A stretch of 64,000 bases of DNA from Leishmania martiniquensis (taxonomy: Eukaryota > Euglenozoa > Kinetoplastea > Trypanosomatida > Trypanosomatidae), in NCBI RefSeq assembly GCF_017916325.1, contig NC_090147.1, positions 159,501-223,500 of the forward strand, in the 5' to 3' direction. A model generated the notes under the pieces. That model was not told the DNA's origin and did not search any database. It saw only the letters and a list, made by a program, of their open reading frames with translations. Made by a program: the position numbers and the translations under genes. Below, in pieces: positions 19,056 to 32,010 of this stretch; position 1 is the first letter of the stretch, and each line of letters starts with the position of its first letter.

Positions 19056-22038
19056 AATCGGCTTGCAGCGATGCGCCCACCCATTACCGCGGTGCCAACA
19101 CACTTCAGCGCAGAATAGGGTAGAGACAGATAGCGCGCGGAGAAAGCGAATAAAAACAAATGTGCTGCGCCGACGCAAGGGAGGTGCGACGACGAGCTGA
19201 GGGCCTCTGATCACGTCCAATTCTGAAGGGGGCGGGGAATCTTCCTCTGATATACCTGTGGTTGTAAAACGCGTGAGGCAGCGTGCACAACGCGGCTCGC
19301 TCGGCACCCCTCCCCTCTCTTCTCCTCCGTTGGCCAGCAGTGGTGTATAAGCCCACGCTGACGGAAAAAAAGCACACGAGAACGCGAGCACGTAGCCGAA
19401 GCAGCGGTCGTAACGATAGAAGCGGCACCGAATGGTGAATGACGAGCAGAGTCAACGGAAGTTTTTCCCCTCTTTTTTTGTTTTCCCCCTTTCTTTGTTT
19501 TCTTCTCTTCAGAATGCGCTGCGCGAACGAAAACGCGCAGGAAACAAAAAAAAAGAAAAAAGAAACGCAGAGGAGGAGAGGGGGAGGCGCGGGTGGGACG
19601 GAAAAGGGGAAGGAGGGTAGCGATGCGAGCGGGCGGCAAATATCGCAGAAAAGTACAGAGACGTGCGGGCGTCCAGAGAGGAAACGAAATGAGGAGGTGA
19701 TTTACGCTGCGGCTGTGCGACGTCACAGCGGCACACGGGCAAGGCCGAGAACCCGCACCCACACCCAACAACAATAAAAAAATGAGGAGGAGGCGGAGAG
19801 CAAATGGGAGAGGGGGGAGAGGGGCGGTAATGGGAGAGGCCACCGAACACACAGCGTGTATAGAAAGACAGAGGTGTGAGGAATAGGCTGGGTAGTGGGG
19901 GAAAGGGGGAAGGGGGGAGGACAATGCTAACCGAGACGAAGTGGAACAAGAAAAGGAAAGGAGAGCGGCGGACGCGAGACGGCGAGTAAGGGGAGGGGAG
20001 GGGTTCAGCTTTAATGAGAATGTTCACGTCACGTCGAGAGGGTTGCCGATGGAAGCAAAGGATAAAAGGGAAAACCTCCGCAGGAAATGGGGAGGGATGG
20101 AGGACGGCGGGCACCGGCCCCGTGCACAGCCCACGCGCACACACGACGGGGGCTGGCGAACTGAATAGGAGTCGATGCGGAGGTGCAGCAGCAAGAAAAA
20201 AGAGACCAAACAGGGCCGTCGTGGGTATACCACAGATAGGAACGCAAGGCGCGCTGGCTACAGCACCTATTCTGTGGCCACCCGGGAGTGTTCGCGTCGC
20301 GCGCTGTGTAAAGGTATAGGCGCGTGCGTTGGAGGAGAGGCAGGAGGGGGGACGTATGTCTAGGGTAGTGCGTGAAAGAGGAGCAGGAGCAGGACACAGA
20401 CGAAAGAATATATGAGAGGCGGTCTCAACCGACGAATAGCAGCTCACTGCACAGAGATTGAGAAGGGGGGAAGCGGGTGGTGGCAAAGGGGAGGGGCGGC
20501 GGACAGAGATGAGTGAGGAGGAGTCGGTCACGGCAGCAGTAATACGCAGCACGCGAGTCAAGGAAAGCAGCGGAAACCGTGTTTGAAAAACAAATACACG
20601 TGTGTGTGTGTGGTGTATGTGCAGGGCCCTCGCCCGCCAACACGCGAAGCGAAGAAAACGCAGAGGCTAATCAACGATCGATATCACCGCCCGAGGGGAA
20701 GGGGGAGAGAGAGAGAAAATGCCGCCGGCACAAGAGAGATGTGCGAGTCGCCGCGGCGAAGGCGACGAAAAGAAACGAAAAAGGTGGTGTGAAAATGAGG
20801 GTGAAACAACGACATAAAAGGGAAAACAGTCAGCACTCAAAAAAAAAGAGCCGAAACAGAAAAGAGATAAAGGGAAGGGGTGGGAGGGAGGGGCGCCGGC
20901 GCAGGCGAGGCCGAGAGCGTCAAAGAGGCACGCGCTGGTCCGCCGACAAGAGGGAGACGGGAAGAAAAGCGCGCGCACACACACACAAAGAGAGAGACAA
21001 AGGGAGAGACAGAGGATACGCACGCGCGAGTAGAGCAGGAAAGACGCAGACTCGTCCGAGAAAAGATCGCTGAAGCGGCGAAGAAGAGCGACGTCGCGCA
21101 CGAAAACGAAAAAAGGGGAAGCGAAGGGACAACAGAGACTAGGACAATAAAGCAGAAAAGAATAACCCGGAGAAATGTACGACGCTCAGAAGCGCTGACG
21201 GAGCACGCAGGCCCAAACATGCACACAAAGACAGAGAGAGAGAAACAGACAGACAGACAGAGATGGGAAAGGGAAGCAGCGCCGGGGGCAGGACGGTCGA
21301 TCATGAGTGAAAGCTCCCTCGCTGCTATATTTTTTTGCTTGAGCACTCTCGTTCTCTTCTTTGCTGTTGTCGCTGCCGTTGGCGATCGTGTGGACAGAGC
21401 GGATGGCCGCTTACGCAGAGAAACAAGGAAAGGATTGAGATATCGCCGCACACGCGCAGGTGAGCGTCGACTTCCAAGCGCGTGCGGCTTCTCGAACAGC
21501 AGTTTCAAAAAAAAACACAGGAGCGACAGGTAGAGACAATCAAGAAGGGGGGCGCGGTGCAGATGGCGGAAGCGCGCGCACGCCTGTTGCTTTGGTGAGT
21601 GGAAGCAGTAACGGTACCTTATGGATGACTCTGTGCTGAGTGTGTGGGTGTGCGTACCCAACCCTCGCCGGGTAAGAGCGGTTACTTGGCAGGCACGCCA
21701 GCCGATAGCCCTCGACTCTGCTTAAGTTCCCTGGCGCTACGATGTCCCTCTTGCGCCTTCACGCTCAAACCTCTTCTTTGCCTAAAGAGAAACACTGCCC
21801 GCGCGTAAGCTGCATCGGGTTTAAATGCAGAGTGCACAGCGCGGTGCTGCCCAACGCGGGCAGCGCTCCCTCTCCCTCTCGCTCCCTCTCTTGTGGTCGT
21901 TGGTGAGGCAGCAGTTCCTAAACTGGGGCCCCTTCGGTTGCTGCGGCAGATACGAATGTGTGTCGCCGAAAACGATCCCCCTCTTCACTTGCCCGATATT
22001 GGCGCGCTGATTTCGCCTTGTGTGTGTCGTGCGTGCGT

Positions 22039-22054
22039 GGGGGGGGGGGGGGGG
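22039..22054. repeat. 16-base G run
   Basis: An uninterrupted run of 16 G on the + strand follows GTGTGTCGTGCGTGCGT. It is C16 in the minus-strand transcript. Its length could be unstable or affected by assembly. Confidence 0.85.
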
Positions 22055-22259
22055 CAAGTAGGAGCACCATCGAGGTGCACCGCCGCATGCGCAGAGGACG
22101 ACAAGGCGAGGCGATGGAGTGGGGATGCAGAGAAAGAGAGATGATTGGAGTCGCTCCCTTGCCACTGGATACCCGTTCGCTTCACGTCCGCTGCATGGAC
22201 ACCAAAAGACGACAGCGCAGCTCTACATGGCCTCCTTCGCTGGGGTCGAAAGAGGGGGG

Positions 22260-22289
22260 CGTGTGCGTGTGCGTGTGCGTGTGCGTGTG
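22260..22289. repeat. GTGTGC microsatellite
   Basis: About five copies of the hexamer GTGTGC in a row on the + strand, ending in TGTGTGAATGTG. Confidence 0.8.
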
Positions 22290-23692
22290 TGAATGTGCAA
22301 GAGAGAGCTGAACAGTGTGGCGCACATGCCTGTAGTGAGGCTGCACTTTAGTTTTCTTTTTTCCCGCAGTGGCTCTGAAACGCACGCCACAGATGCTTCT
22401 TCTTTTTTTGTTGTTCATCTGCGAGTGTAACGCTCACGAGGTTTGTGAACGCCCCCGCCGTTTTGCTTGCCTTGTCGCCCATTCACGTAGCGAATACCAG
22501 TGCATGTGTGTCGGGCGTGTGTGCTTGGCTGTGCTCACGACGCGAGGTGGCGTTGCGCTCATGCTCACCACCCCCATCCCTCCCCTCTCTCTCTTCGCTC
22601 CTCCTCTGACAGAGAAGGCAGTGATCCGAAAGCCCTGAGCACAGACGCGAGTACGCCATGCGCCACAAGGGGGAAGGGAGGGGGCACAGAGAGCGACGGT
22701 GGTGGCAACCCCCTCTCCCCCCTCCACTCCCTCTCCTGCACCTGCGCCACGGCAAGGACTTCCACATGTGCACGCGAGCGCACCCAAAGCACCATGAGCT
22801 AAACGCTTCAAGCACAGAGAGAGAGCACACAGGGAGGAAGAAATTATATATACATACACACACATATATATCAAAGGCAGCAGAGCATACGTTCGCAGCC
22901 GCAGCAGCAGCAGTGCTTTTTTTTTGCGTTCCCTCCCGCGCTCGCTCGCTCTCTCTAATTTACTTGCCCGTATGCGTGTGTGCATGCCACACATGACATG
23001 ACGAAGAGAGAAAAAAAGAAAAAAGAACGCTGAACTGCGAAAAGAGAGAGAGAACATGGAAAGGAATGAAGGGATAAAGGGAAGGGGGGAAGGGGTGTGG
23101 AAGAGCATGCAAAAAAAAAAAGGAAAGACGAAGGCGTGAGCACGTGAGCTCATCGAGAGAGGAGGGGGGAGGGAGAAAAGAAGAGCGGAAGGGAAAATGG
23201 ACGGCGTGCGCGTGGGTATCTGTGTGTATTCCAAGTGACACCACACAGCCGGCAGCAACGAAGAGAGAGAAAGAGAGACGTAACAGGGAAAAAAGAGGAG
23301 AAGAGCACACATGAACTAAAAGCGCACATCACTCCAGAGAAAGGGAGAGGGGGGAAAGAGGGGGGAAGAGCCGGTGAAAGCAGAGGAGGAGGATGAGAGA
23401 GGGGGGAAGGAGGAGAAGCACTCGTGTGTGTACCATTGGTCACGATGAGGTCAAACATAAGAGAGAGCGCGGTAGAAGATGGAAAAAAAAAGCGGGGGTG
23501 CACACGTACACGTGTGTACGCATACGTTCACTGATCGATTGCACAACACGGATGGCGCTTGCGCCTTGGAATCCTTTTTTTCTTCGCTCGGATCATTACA
23601 CAGGGTGCATGGCGTACCTATTCCTCTGCGATAGTGTACGTGCGTACGTACGTGTAAGAGAGGTCCGTCGTGTGAATGAACATGAGAGGAAG

Positions 23693-23722
23693 ACAGAGAC
23701 AGAGACAGAGACAGAGAGAGAG
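23693..23722. repeat. GACAGA microsatellite
   Basis: Four to five tandem GACAGA hexamers that run into a GA-rich stretch on the + strand. Confidence 0.75.
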
Positions 23723-26700
23723 GAAGAGGAGGGGGCGAAAAGGGGGAAGGACGGAACGTTTGCTTCGAGTTCTTCCACGCAGCCGCCAGACGCGAGCACT
23801 TAATACTAAACATTACGAAAAAAAAAGGAAACGGACAAAAATGGGGAAGGCGGTGCAGAAGAGGAGAGGAGAGGGGGGAAAAAAAGGTAACACGTGAGCG
23901 AAACAGAGCGATTTTTTTCGTTTTTTCCCTCTTCACTTCGCGTTCACCGAAAAAAAAAGAGAAAATGTGTTCGCTTTTCCGTTCGCTCTCGCGCTGTTGT
24001 CGCCGCCTCTGAAATATATATAAATTTATACATATTTCATGCTCCTCTGCATTCACAGAGAAGTCGCCACATTGCAGGGGAGAGGCAGGGGAGGGATGAG
24101 GTGAGGCGGAGGATGGCGGCTGTGCGGAAAACAAATTAAAAAAGGGGAGAGGGGAAGGGGAGGGGGGTTGGCGCGGGACGGTATATATCCTGCCTCATCC
24201 ATATTATAGAGCCCACGGCGTCACCGCGCATCGCCCGCCTGTCGCATCCCGAGACGAGGACAAAGAGCGGGCGTCACCATCACATGCCCTTGTGGGTGTG
24301 AAGAAAAGGGAGGGGATGAAGGTGTAGCACCAATGAGGTACATTACGGTAGCGTGATGAGTGATGAACACAGGCACATGAGCACGCGTTCCTCTGACTGC
24401 TTCCGTGGCATCGATACTCCTCCTCTGCACAAGAAGGGTACCAAGATACGCATACACATACGTAAGCACACGCTTACGCGCACGGCTGAGGAGATGGGAA
24501 AAAGGGCCCGTCGAAGAATATGAAATGTCACCAAAAAGCGCATGAGAGAGAGAGCGCGCGCGCAGTCCACACGCAAAGCAAGATGAGTGTGCGATTGCAC
24601 AGGAGTGCGGGGGAGGGGGAGGGGAGGAAGGGCGTGAAGGAAATGTGCCAAGGGGGCCGAGGCGAGAATGGAAGCCAAAATGGGCGCGGAGAAGAAAGCG
24701 GGGGAGCGAACAGAGGCAAGCGCTGGCTGTGCTGGTGTGCGTGCGCGCTTGCTGATGCTCTCGCTTACCCCATGCGCTCCTCATCGGCCGCCCCTTTGCT
24801 CGCTTGGTTGAGATATACTTTCTTCAGTTTTGACGAAAAATGCGGCAGCAAACAAACGCACGCAGACACACACACACAAGTGCACACTCGCGGACAGAGA
24901 GGTAGAGGGAGAGAGAGAGGAAAGGGAAAGGGGCGAGTGGAAAATGCGCACCTTCGTGTTTGTGGGCAAGTGTGCTCATCTACCATCATCCCCCTCCCTC
25001 GATGCCTCTCTCTTGCCCTTGAAGGTACATCCAGTAGCCAAGGGCACATACGCCAGCAGGAAAGCTAATGTCGGGAAAGAAAAGGGTGTGTTGACGTTAG
25101 CGATGGAAGGGAGGGAGGGAGGGGGGGCAGGCGTGGGGTGCCGTAAAGGCATCGGTCAAGCACCAAAGCACACTCGGCGATGACGCAGCTAAAAGTCACG
25201 CATAGTTAAAGAAAAGGAGAGAGGGAGGGAGAGGGGCGCATGGCGGAAGCGCACGGCTTTCACGCAAAGCTATCACATGCGTACAAGCACACATGCATGC
25301 AGAGAAGCGCACACACGTACGAGGCATTCTCCCTCTGCTTCTCACACCTTCGCCGCCACCGGCACTGCCGCTCCCGCCGCCTCTCTCTTTTTCGCAGGGC
25401 TTCTTTTCTGTGTTTCGCCTCGCCTTGACGTGTCTGTGTGTTGACGCACGTGTGTATATGAGCGCCTTTTCTATTGATCACTGTTTTCTCTTCGCGAGGC
25501 GTGTCCGCTTGTCGCGCTGCGTTGCTCGTGGACCCTTACAGCTACGTGCTTCGAGGTAACGATGCGATGGCATTGCCATGAGCCGCGGGCGCCGAAAAGA
25601 AGGCGATCGGGAGAGGGAGAGGGAGGGGGCGGGCACGGATGCGCTGCGAGGAAGGAAAAAAAAGAAAAGCACGTGAGGTGGGAGCTCTTTCTCTGTGAAG
25701 TGAGCTATGCCCGTGTGTGTGTGTGCGTTTGGTTTTCCCTCCCCTTCCCCCTCCCCTCCCCCCTTCGACTTCCATTTTCAGCGGATGGGTGAGGGCGAGA
25801 GGGGATCCGCTGACGCAAAGTGTAAAGCGGCGCTGTTATCGGGTGAGAAGCACGCCGCTCACGGGAAGAGAGGGTGCCCACCGCTCGGGATGCCTTCTGT
25901 GGAAGGGATGGGGCGCATGAGGAGGGTTCACATACAACAAAAAATCGTCATCGATTTTTCGAAAGAAAGTATTGCGTGTTCGTGTAGCAGTGCCCATTTT
26001 TTTTTTTCTCATGCGGGTGTGTGTGCGTGTGTGTGGATGTCGTCATATGTATGAGTCTCTGTAGTGAGCACAGACACACACACACGCACCTACTACAGAA
26101 AAACCTTGGTCGCTCTATTCATTGCATCATATGACTCGCTCCTCTTTCTCTCACGTGTACAGCTGTGAGTGCGCAGGTGATGCAGAGAAGAAGTGCGTTG
26201 TCAAGTCGGTGGAAAGAGGGGAGAGAAAAGCGGTGTAGACGCCTCATGCACCGCTCAGCCGCAACTCGCACGATAAAAATACGCCACACACACACTGGCA
26301 CAGAAACACACACTTAAAGCAAAAAGAAAAAGAGGGAAGCGAAGAGGTCATGCAGTCGGCGAGTCGTGCAAACTTACGCTGAGGCACACACATACACACA
26401 CACACAGCCCACTCCATGCGACAACAAAAAAAAGGGTGGAAGCGCTTCAGGCATACGCTACACAACAAACTATGACGAATTGGCAGAGAGGTCATAGAAA
26501 AGAAAAACGAAAGGGAAAGGGAAAAATTGGAACCGACCGCATACACAGATGGAGACAGGCAGACAGACAGATGGGGGGAGGGGGGAAGGTGGAGAGACGG
26601 AAGAAATGAAGCGACGGAAACACAACAGCCGCTTTGGGCCCGACCTGAAGAACGCGGAGAAGACGAGACGAAGGGGGAAAGAAAAAAACGAAGCCGAGCG

Positions 26701-29583
26701 GGTGCACAGAGGACGCCAAGCAAAATGAGACATGCCGGCAGCGTATTGGGCTCCGTCACCAACGCAGCCGTACGATTCAGCGAATCAGCTCCGTCCGCCT
26801 TCATTATGGGCACGTCCGCCCGCCCGCCCGCCCCCTCCTCTCCGCACACTGGCTTGGGGGGATGTGTGCACAACGGATCACAAGACAGGCAGATGACATC
26901 CAGGTGGAGAATACCCAACACACTTACGGTACAGAAACGAAAACGGGGAAGGGGGGAAGAGTACTCAAATGGGAAGCCACGAGAGCAAAGTTGATCGTGT
27001 CGTGCCCACCACAGCGACCAGAAGACACACACACACACACACAGCGAGAGAGAGAGACAGGCGGACGAAAAATTATAATGGCAACGATAGGGATAGGGAT
27101 AGAAAAGTGAATCACACAAAGTGAAAGGGAAAAAAATGGCGAAGGCAACGGTGGAGGAAAAGAAGTGAAGTGAGAAAGAGGGGGGAGGGCAGACAGCGCA
27201 GGCAAAGGTGCACATATCAATACGCGAAGATGTAAAAAAAAAAATTGCGAGACACCCAGAAGAATATCCGTACGCGTGCGCGACCCCCTCTCCTCCCTGG
27301 TGGAAAGCATGGCGCTGCAGAGTAGTCATTAATTAAGCTGTTATGTGTCCGCTTGTATGCATGCGTGTTGATGTACGTTTCACCCTTGGAAAGGAGCGAG
27401 TAAGAGAGGAAGAGGAAGAGAGGGGAAAGGCCCACATGGAGACACCCCTCTCAACGACAGCCGGAGGAAACGCAACGAGAACGAAAAGGGGTAAAGAAAA
27501 AAAACCCAAAAGTGCCGAAAAGGCGCCGAAGTCGGAGTCGACAAAACATGTCGGGGACTCTGTTCGGGCACGAACACACATCGAACGCAAAAAAAAATGA
27601 GAAGCGTTGGGGCGAGAGGAGGAGGCGCCGGCGTGCCGGCCAAATAGGCCCGGAGATGCCGGGCACGTGGAAGGGAGGAAACACACAAGAGGTGTGATAC
27701 GGAAAGAAGAAAAGGGAAAAAATAGGTGAAAAGCGTGCGCATGGGCATGTAGTGCGTTCTTACCTCTTACTATGATTATACATATATATATATATACATA
27801 TAGGTGTGTGCATGTGACTGTGCAACACAGAATAGAACAGAAAGGTCGGCGGCAAGAGTGTGAGCAGAGCGTTCCAATGACAAAGGAGGAAGAGTGAAGG
27901 GAAAGAAGAGGAGGTCGAGAAGAATGGGAGTGGGAGGGGGGGAAGGGATCTGCATATGTATGCGATCTTTACTTTCAGAAACGAGACGAGCAAAAACAAA
28001 AAAAAAGATGTGTGTTTGAGAGAGTGACAGACAGACAGAGACTGAAGAAAAAATAAAAAAAATGTGCATTGAAACAGAAACAGAAACGACAGGCAAACAG
28101 AAGAAGCTATGGCACTGCAGAGCACACAACTTCGCAGCCTCCGAGCGGAAAAAAAAAGAATCGAAAAAAGGGGGACAATAGAAAACGAACATTTTTCTAT
28201 TGTGTAAGTGTCGGTTGAAGAGCAATACGCCCGACGAAAAACATAAAGAAAAAGAGGGGAGGGCGAGCGAAACAAACATGCAAAAGGGAAGAGGAAAAAA
28301 AAATTACACACGGACGCAAAAAAAAAAGAAAAAATGGGAACGAAAATGAGGGTTGAAGGAGGGCGGATGGGCGCCGCACAAGTGAATAGAACGAAAAGGA
28401 GGCGGAGGAGGAGAGAAAGAGAGAGAAAGGGCCACGCCGTGTTTCAAGAAAAACAAGCAGTGCGCATCACCTTCCGTGTGATCCACCCCCTCCTCCGCTG
28501 CTGTAGAAGCATTAACTTCCACTCCTACATGTATGCGGTGTGTCGAGAGAGAGCGAGAGCGATGCGCTGCGTCGCTCCACCCCTCTCCCTCCTCCTCCCC
28601 CTTTCTCACTTCGTTTTTTCTTTCGTTGCTGTGAGGAGGGTTTCGGCCTTGAGTTCTTTTATGTTTGTTTATTTTCATTTTTTCGACCGTTGCCGGGTGC
28701 CTCTCGGAGAGCGAGCGAGTCCGTCCGCAGCAGTGAGGCAGCAGCAGAGGTGAGAGGAGCAGTCGACTCGGTGAGAGAGAGGATCTGGGGCACGGAGCCA
28801 CGCCCACGACAAGGAAAGAGAGGGCATCCGCACGAACAGAAGACACAACCGTTGCCACTGTCGAACAAAATGGGGAGTAAGAAAGAAAAAATACACACAC
28901 GCCACAGCAAAACAATTTCCTTCCTCGAAAGCGCCCCTTCTATGAAATGATGAACAACCATAAAGGAAAGAGAAAGCGAAAAGGTGCTGCTGTATGCCTG
29001 CCAAGTGCGACTCCGTCAGCTCCAGCGCGCAATAATACAAAAAAAAAGAGGCACAGAGGCGTTGACGGAGGGGGAGGAGGGGAGGTGAGACGCAGGTGTC
29101 TGCATAGCCATAAACGAAAGCATAGCGAGGACGACGATGTATGTGTGCGTGCGCGAATGTGCTTCGTTCCCAGTGGTACGCACTCGAGAAAGAGAGAAGG
29201 GGGGAGGGTGGCGGCTAGAGATCGGTGGCGCGTGCTCGTTCGATTCGCTTCTTTTCATTTTTTTCTTGCTGTCATGGAGGTGTGGCTTCTTTCATCGCCC
29301 CCACCCCTCCTTCAGGTCTTCGCTGCTTTTCGTGTGCTGCTCGGCAGCCAGGCTACTGCTGCTTCGCGCTAATGACCGCGTGGGTCGAGAACAGACAGTA
29401 AAAAAAAATGTTTGCTACAGTGTCAGGTCACATCAACTACAGCTGCCACCTTTTCCGTTCTCCCCCTGCCATAAGCGGCGCCACGGGGGCCATGCACCAC
29501 TGGCGCTCGACATCTGTCTACCGTCATTCTCGCGGAGTGCGCTGCAACTAACGATCGGCGAGCGTAACAGCTGGTAAAAATCT

Positions 29584-31941
29584 TCAAGGCCCGTTGCTCA
29601 TCTGTTCCAATGCCCACATCACAGCGGTGGTGAAGACATCGTCCTCCTTCTCGGAGCGAAGGACAGCCGACACGGGGGAGAAGGGAAAGGTCGAGGCAAG
29701 ACGCGGAGAAGGCGGGGCATGCACGCCAGTAGTGCTGGGAGTGGAATCAAAAGTGAAGGCAGCAAGTGGCCGCGCCACACCACCGTCGCCGTCATCATCC
29801 AGTCTGCTCTCCGTATCTCCTGCAGCTACGCTAGCGGCCGTTACGAGATTCGCCGACTTGCAGGCCAGAGGAGAGCTGAAGTCGCGAGCTGGCCATACGC
29901 CGTCGTCGCCGCGTTGCTCGACGGCGCGCTCAAAGTGAGCGTAGCACCGCGCGAGACGCCACAAATCACGCGAGGGCGGCACGGTGCTTTCCCTTGCCGC
30001 GTCAGTCGGAGGTGACTCATCCCGGGTGAAGTGCCCGGCGCACGTCGGCCCAACAGACGTGCTGTCACCAAGAGGCGGCGGCGGCGGCGCCGGGTGCAGC
30101 ATCAAAGGCACAGGCGGCATAGTCGAGCCTATGTTAAGCGACGGTGGCACTGCACAGTGCTGTCCAAACGTGGAGGACGAGCAGATGTCGGGGAAGGGGC
30201 GTGGGGCGAGATCGCGCTCTGTGCAACATAACATCGTCGTCACTTTGGTCGACAGCGATAGTGGCGCGTACGCCCGGTACGAGCGAGGAGGCGACATGTA
30301 GAGGGCAGGGGACGTGAACGCGAAAGGGCGGCGCCGACGGCTGGCAGGTTTCTCCGGCCCTGTCGACTCGCTCGCCGACACCGTTGGCGGTGCCTGGACG
30401 GAGCGTTGCTCTGTCCGTGCGGAAGCGCACGGGCACAGCGTGAGCAGCGCGGGCCATGAGCAGGCGACCGCCCCGCACAACGCCTTCGAAATCGAGACGC
30501 ACACAGCTGAGCTGTCGCACAGCCACAGAGGCACTGCCAACAGGCGTACCGGCCACCGTCGGTGTCGCGTGTGCCTGTTCGTGGATGAGGTACGCAGCGT
30601 CGGCTCTTCGTCCGCGGTTCTCGGCTGTCGGTCGGCTTCCCCCCTCGCACGCACTGCGATGGTCTTCCTGTCGCCCATGTCGCTGTCGTATGCGCCGGTT
30701 ACGTCTTTTCCCACCCGACCAGAGACCTCCTCTATGATGGGCGGAGGCATAGTGGGTGGGTGCGGCTCCATCGCCTCCCGCCGCTCCGCATCGGTCGCAT
30801 CGTCTGTTGTGCGAAATGTGGAAGAGGGCGAGGTCGCGCTGAGCGGGCTTCGCCGCACGATCAAAGATGCAAGCAGCTTGGCCGCAGCTTTGACAGTCGT
30901 TATACTGGTAGCAGCAGTGCTCTTCACCTCGTCCACTACCCCTTCCTGCGATTCGCAGACGTGGACGCTAACGGTCGACGAGTTGGTGCTGGAGGCAGTG
31001 GCAACGCTCTCGCCCGGGAGGAGAACGCTCTTGCAGCCCAGCACGTAGGTAACCTCTGGAGCATCTCCGTTCTCACCCACGGGCGGCGAGGGCAAGAAGC
31101 TAAAGGAGCTTGGAGAGGTCACATCGCCCACTCTTTGAGTCGCCGTACGCGAGCTCGCCGGCGGCGCCGCTTCTTTCCTCGAAGTTGATGTCCACCTCGC
31201 TACCCACGCGGGCAGCAGCGAGCGCCTTTTTTCGGCAGGAAATCTCCGCTTAGCCTCTGCAGCGGCCGCTTTCGCCGCGGCTGTGGTGATGACTTTGCCC
31301 ACCGCAGTCACCGCAGCTGCCGACGCACAGGCCTCAACGCTCGGCACGCAGTCTGCAGTGTCTCTGCGTGACGACGACGGTGAGGACGAGGGCTGACGCC
31401 GCCCCTGCGTGCCGTCGGCTGCCTTGCCGCTTCCGATACCGTTGCCCGCCGGCGTACGAAGGCGACACTCGTGTTGCACATCAAACGCGGAGCGCGACCT
31501 ACGCATAGGCCTCCCGCGCGTCAGGCGCACACCCTCCACGCGCGGGCTGACGCGTGCCGCACCCTTTGCACTCGCACCAGCAGCGTCCCCAGAGAGAGAC
31601 GTGCGGGGGTCGTTGCGGGACGGAACGTTTTGGTCGATCTCCGTCAAGAAGAGCGGGTCAAGTAAGCCGTGTGCGCACGGCTGTCGCTGCTGCTGCTGCT
31701 GCTGGTGGGAATGTGGATGCGACGGCACAAACTCGACTTGAGTTGCACCCCCAATCGCCTTTGCTGCCGTCAGCGCCGCGGACGGGCGCGGGAGCGACAT
31801 CTTAGCCGCATCGGTCGGCGTCCTTGCTGCGTCCGTCATGACGGACGCAGCACGGCCACCAGCGGCATCGAATCGGTGGGCGGTCGAGGGCACTGGAGAG
31901 GGTGGTGTGGTGGCACAGAACGGACTCTCACAGGTGGCCAT
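29584..31941 (-). CDS. Hypothetical protein with polyQ and HFERAV motif, candidate member of the local family
   Basis: A 785-residue protein from the ATG at 31941 (MATCESPFCATT). The open frame extends to an ATG at 32313, but that part is pyrimidine-tract translation upstream of a clear splice acceptor. Residues 78-88 contain a short His/Gln run (HSHQQQQQQRQ). A segment LLDPLFLTEIDQNVPSR follows, then long Ala/Ser/Arg-rich disorder. In the C-terminal half there is a hydrophobic Trp/Leu/Cys stretch (PVRLLAVPLWLCDSS), not long enough to call a membrane helix. Residues 664-674 read LARCYAHFERAV, and the protein ends KEDDVFTTAVMWALEQMSNGP (765-785). Both features recur in the protein at 61472-62401. 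No known family recognised, function unknown. Confidence 0.82.
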   Translation of the reverse strand: MATCESPFCATTPPSPVPSTAHRFDAAGGRAASVMTDAARTPTDAAKMSLPRPSAALTAAKAIGGATQVEFVPSHPHSHQQQQQQRQPCAHGLLDPLFLTEIDQNVPSRNDPRTSLSGDAAGASAKGAARVSPRVEGVRLTRGRPMRRSRSAFDVQHECRLRTPAGNGIGSGKAADGTQGRRQPSSSPSSSRRDTADCVPSVEACASAAAVTAVGKVITTAAAKAAAAEAKRRFPAEKRRSLLPAWVARWTSTSRKEAAPPASSRTATQRVGDVTSPSSFSFLPSPPVGENGDAPEVTYVLGCKSVLLPGESVATASSTNSSTVSVHVCESQEGVVDEVKSTAATSITTVKAAAKLLASLIVRRSPLSATSPSSTFRTTDDATDAERREAMEPHPPTMPPPIIEEVSGRVGKDVTGAYDSDMGDRKTIAVRARGEADRQPRTADEEPTLRTSSTNRHTRHRRWPVRLLAVPLWLCDSSAVCVSISKALCGAVACSWPALLTLCPCASARTEQRSVQAPPTVSASESTGPEKPASRRRRPFAFTSPALYMSPPRSYRAYAPLSLSTKVTTMLCCTERDLAPRPFPDICSSSTFGQHCAVPPSLNIGSTMPPVPLMLHPAPPPPPLGDSTSVGPTCAGHFTRDESPPTDAARESTVPPSRDLWRLARCYAHFERAVEQRGDDGVWPARDFSSPLACKSANLVTAASVAAGDTESRLDDDGDGGVARPLAAFTFDSTPSTTGVHAPPSPRLASTFPFSPVSAVLRSEKEDDVFTTAVMWALEQMSNGP

Positions 31942-31961
31942 TGCTTCTTTCGCCTCTCTCT

Positions 31962-32010
31962 CTTTGGCGCACAGAAGGGGCAAATAGGGAGAGGAGGAGG
32001 GCGGCGAAAC
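31962..32010 (-). promoter_or_regulatory. Likely spliced-leader acceptor of the 29584-31941 gene
   Basis: A C/T-rich tract (about 31975-32010, CCCTCCTCCTCTCCCTATTTG type in the RNA) is followed by a first AG at 31963-31962. The predicted 5' UTR is about 20 bases before the ATG at 31941. Confidence 0.6.

Larger units (their letters stand above)
19056..29583. other. Gene-free stretch of about 10.5 kb
   Basis: I see no supportable gene. The sequence is mostly purine-rich on the + strand with islands of CA, GACAGA and GTGTGC repeats, and a 16-base G run at 22039-22054. AT-rich tracts occur at 22844-22872, 24014-24045, 24181-24210 and 27776-27803. Translations of both strands give Ser/Pro/Leu/Phe strings or HTHT repeats. 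More complex, non-repetitive pockets lie at 21600-22000 and 25160-25260, but no RNA gene could be recognised in them. A very long 3' UTR for the 29584-31941 mRNA, or untranslated transcription, is possible. Confidence 0.55.

Noticed and set aside
19509..20561. Minus-strand open frame of 350 codons
   Set aside because: Translation is Ser/Pro/Leu/Phe-rich from pyrimidine tracts, with no ordered segment, no clear start and no gene-like codon pattern.
22434..23312. Minus-strand open frame of 292 codons
   Set aside because: Low-complexity Phe/Leu/Ser content from pyrimidine-rich spacer; overlaps microsatellites.
26244..27329. Minus-strand open frame of 361 codons
   Set aside because: Made mostly of pyrimidine-tract and CA-repeat translation (strings such as LSLSLCVCVCVF); no domain.
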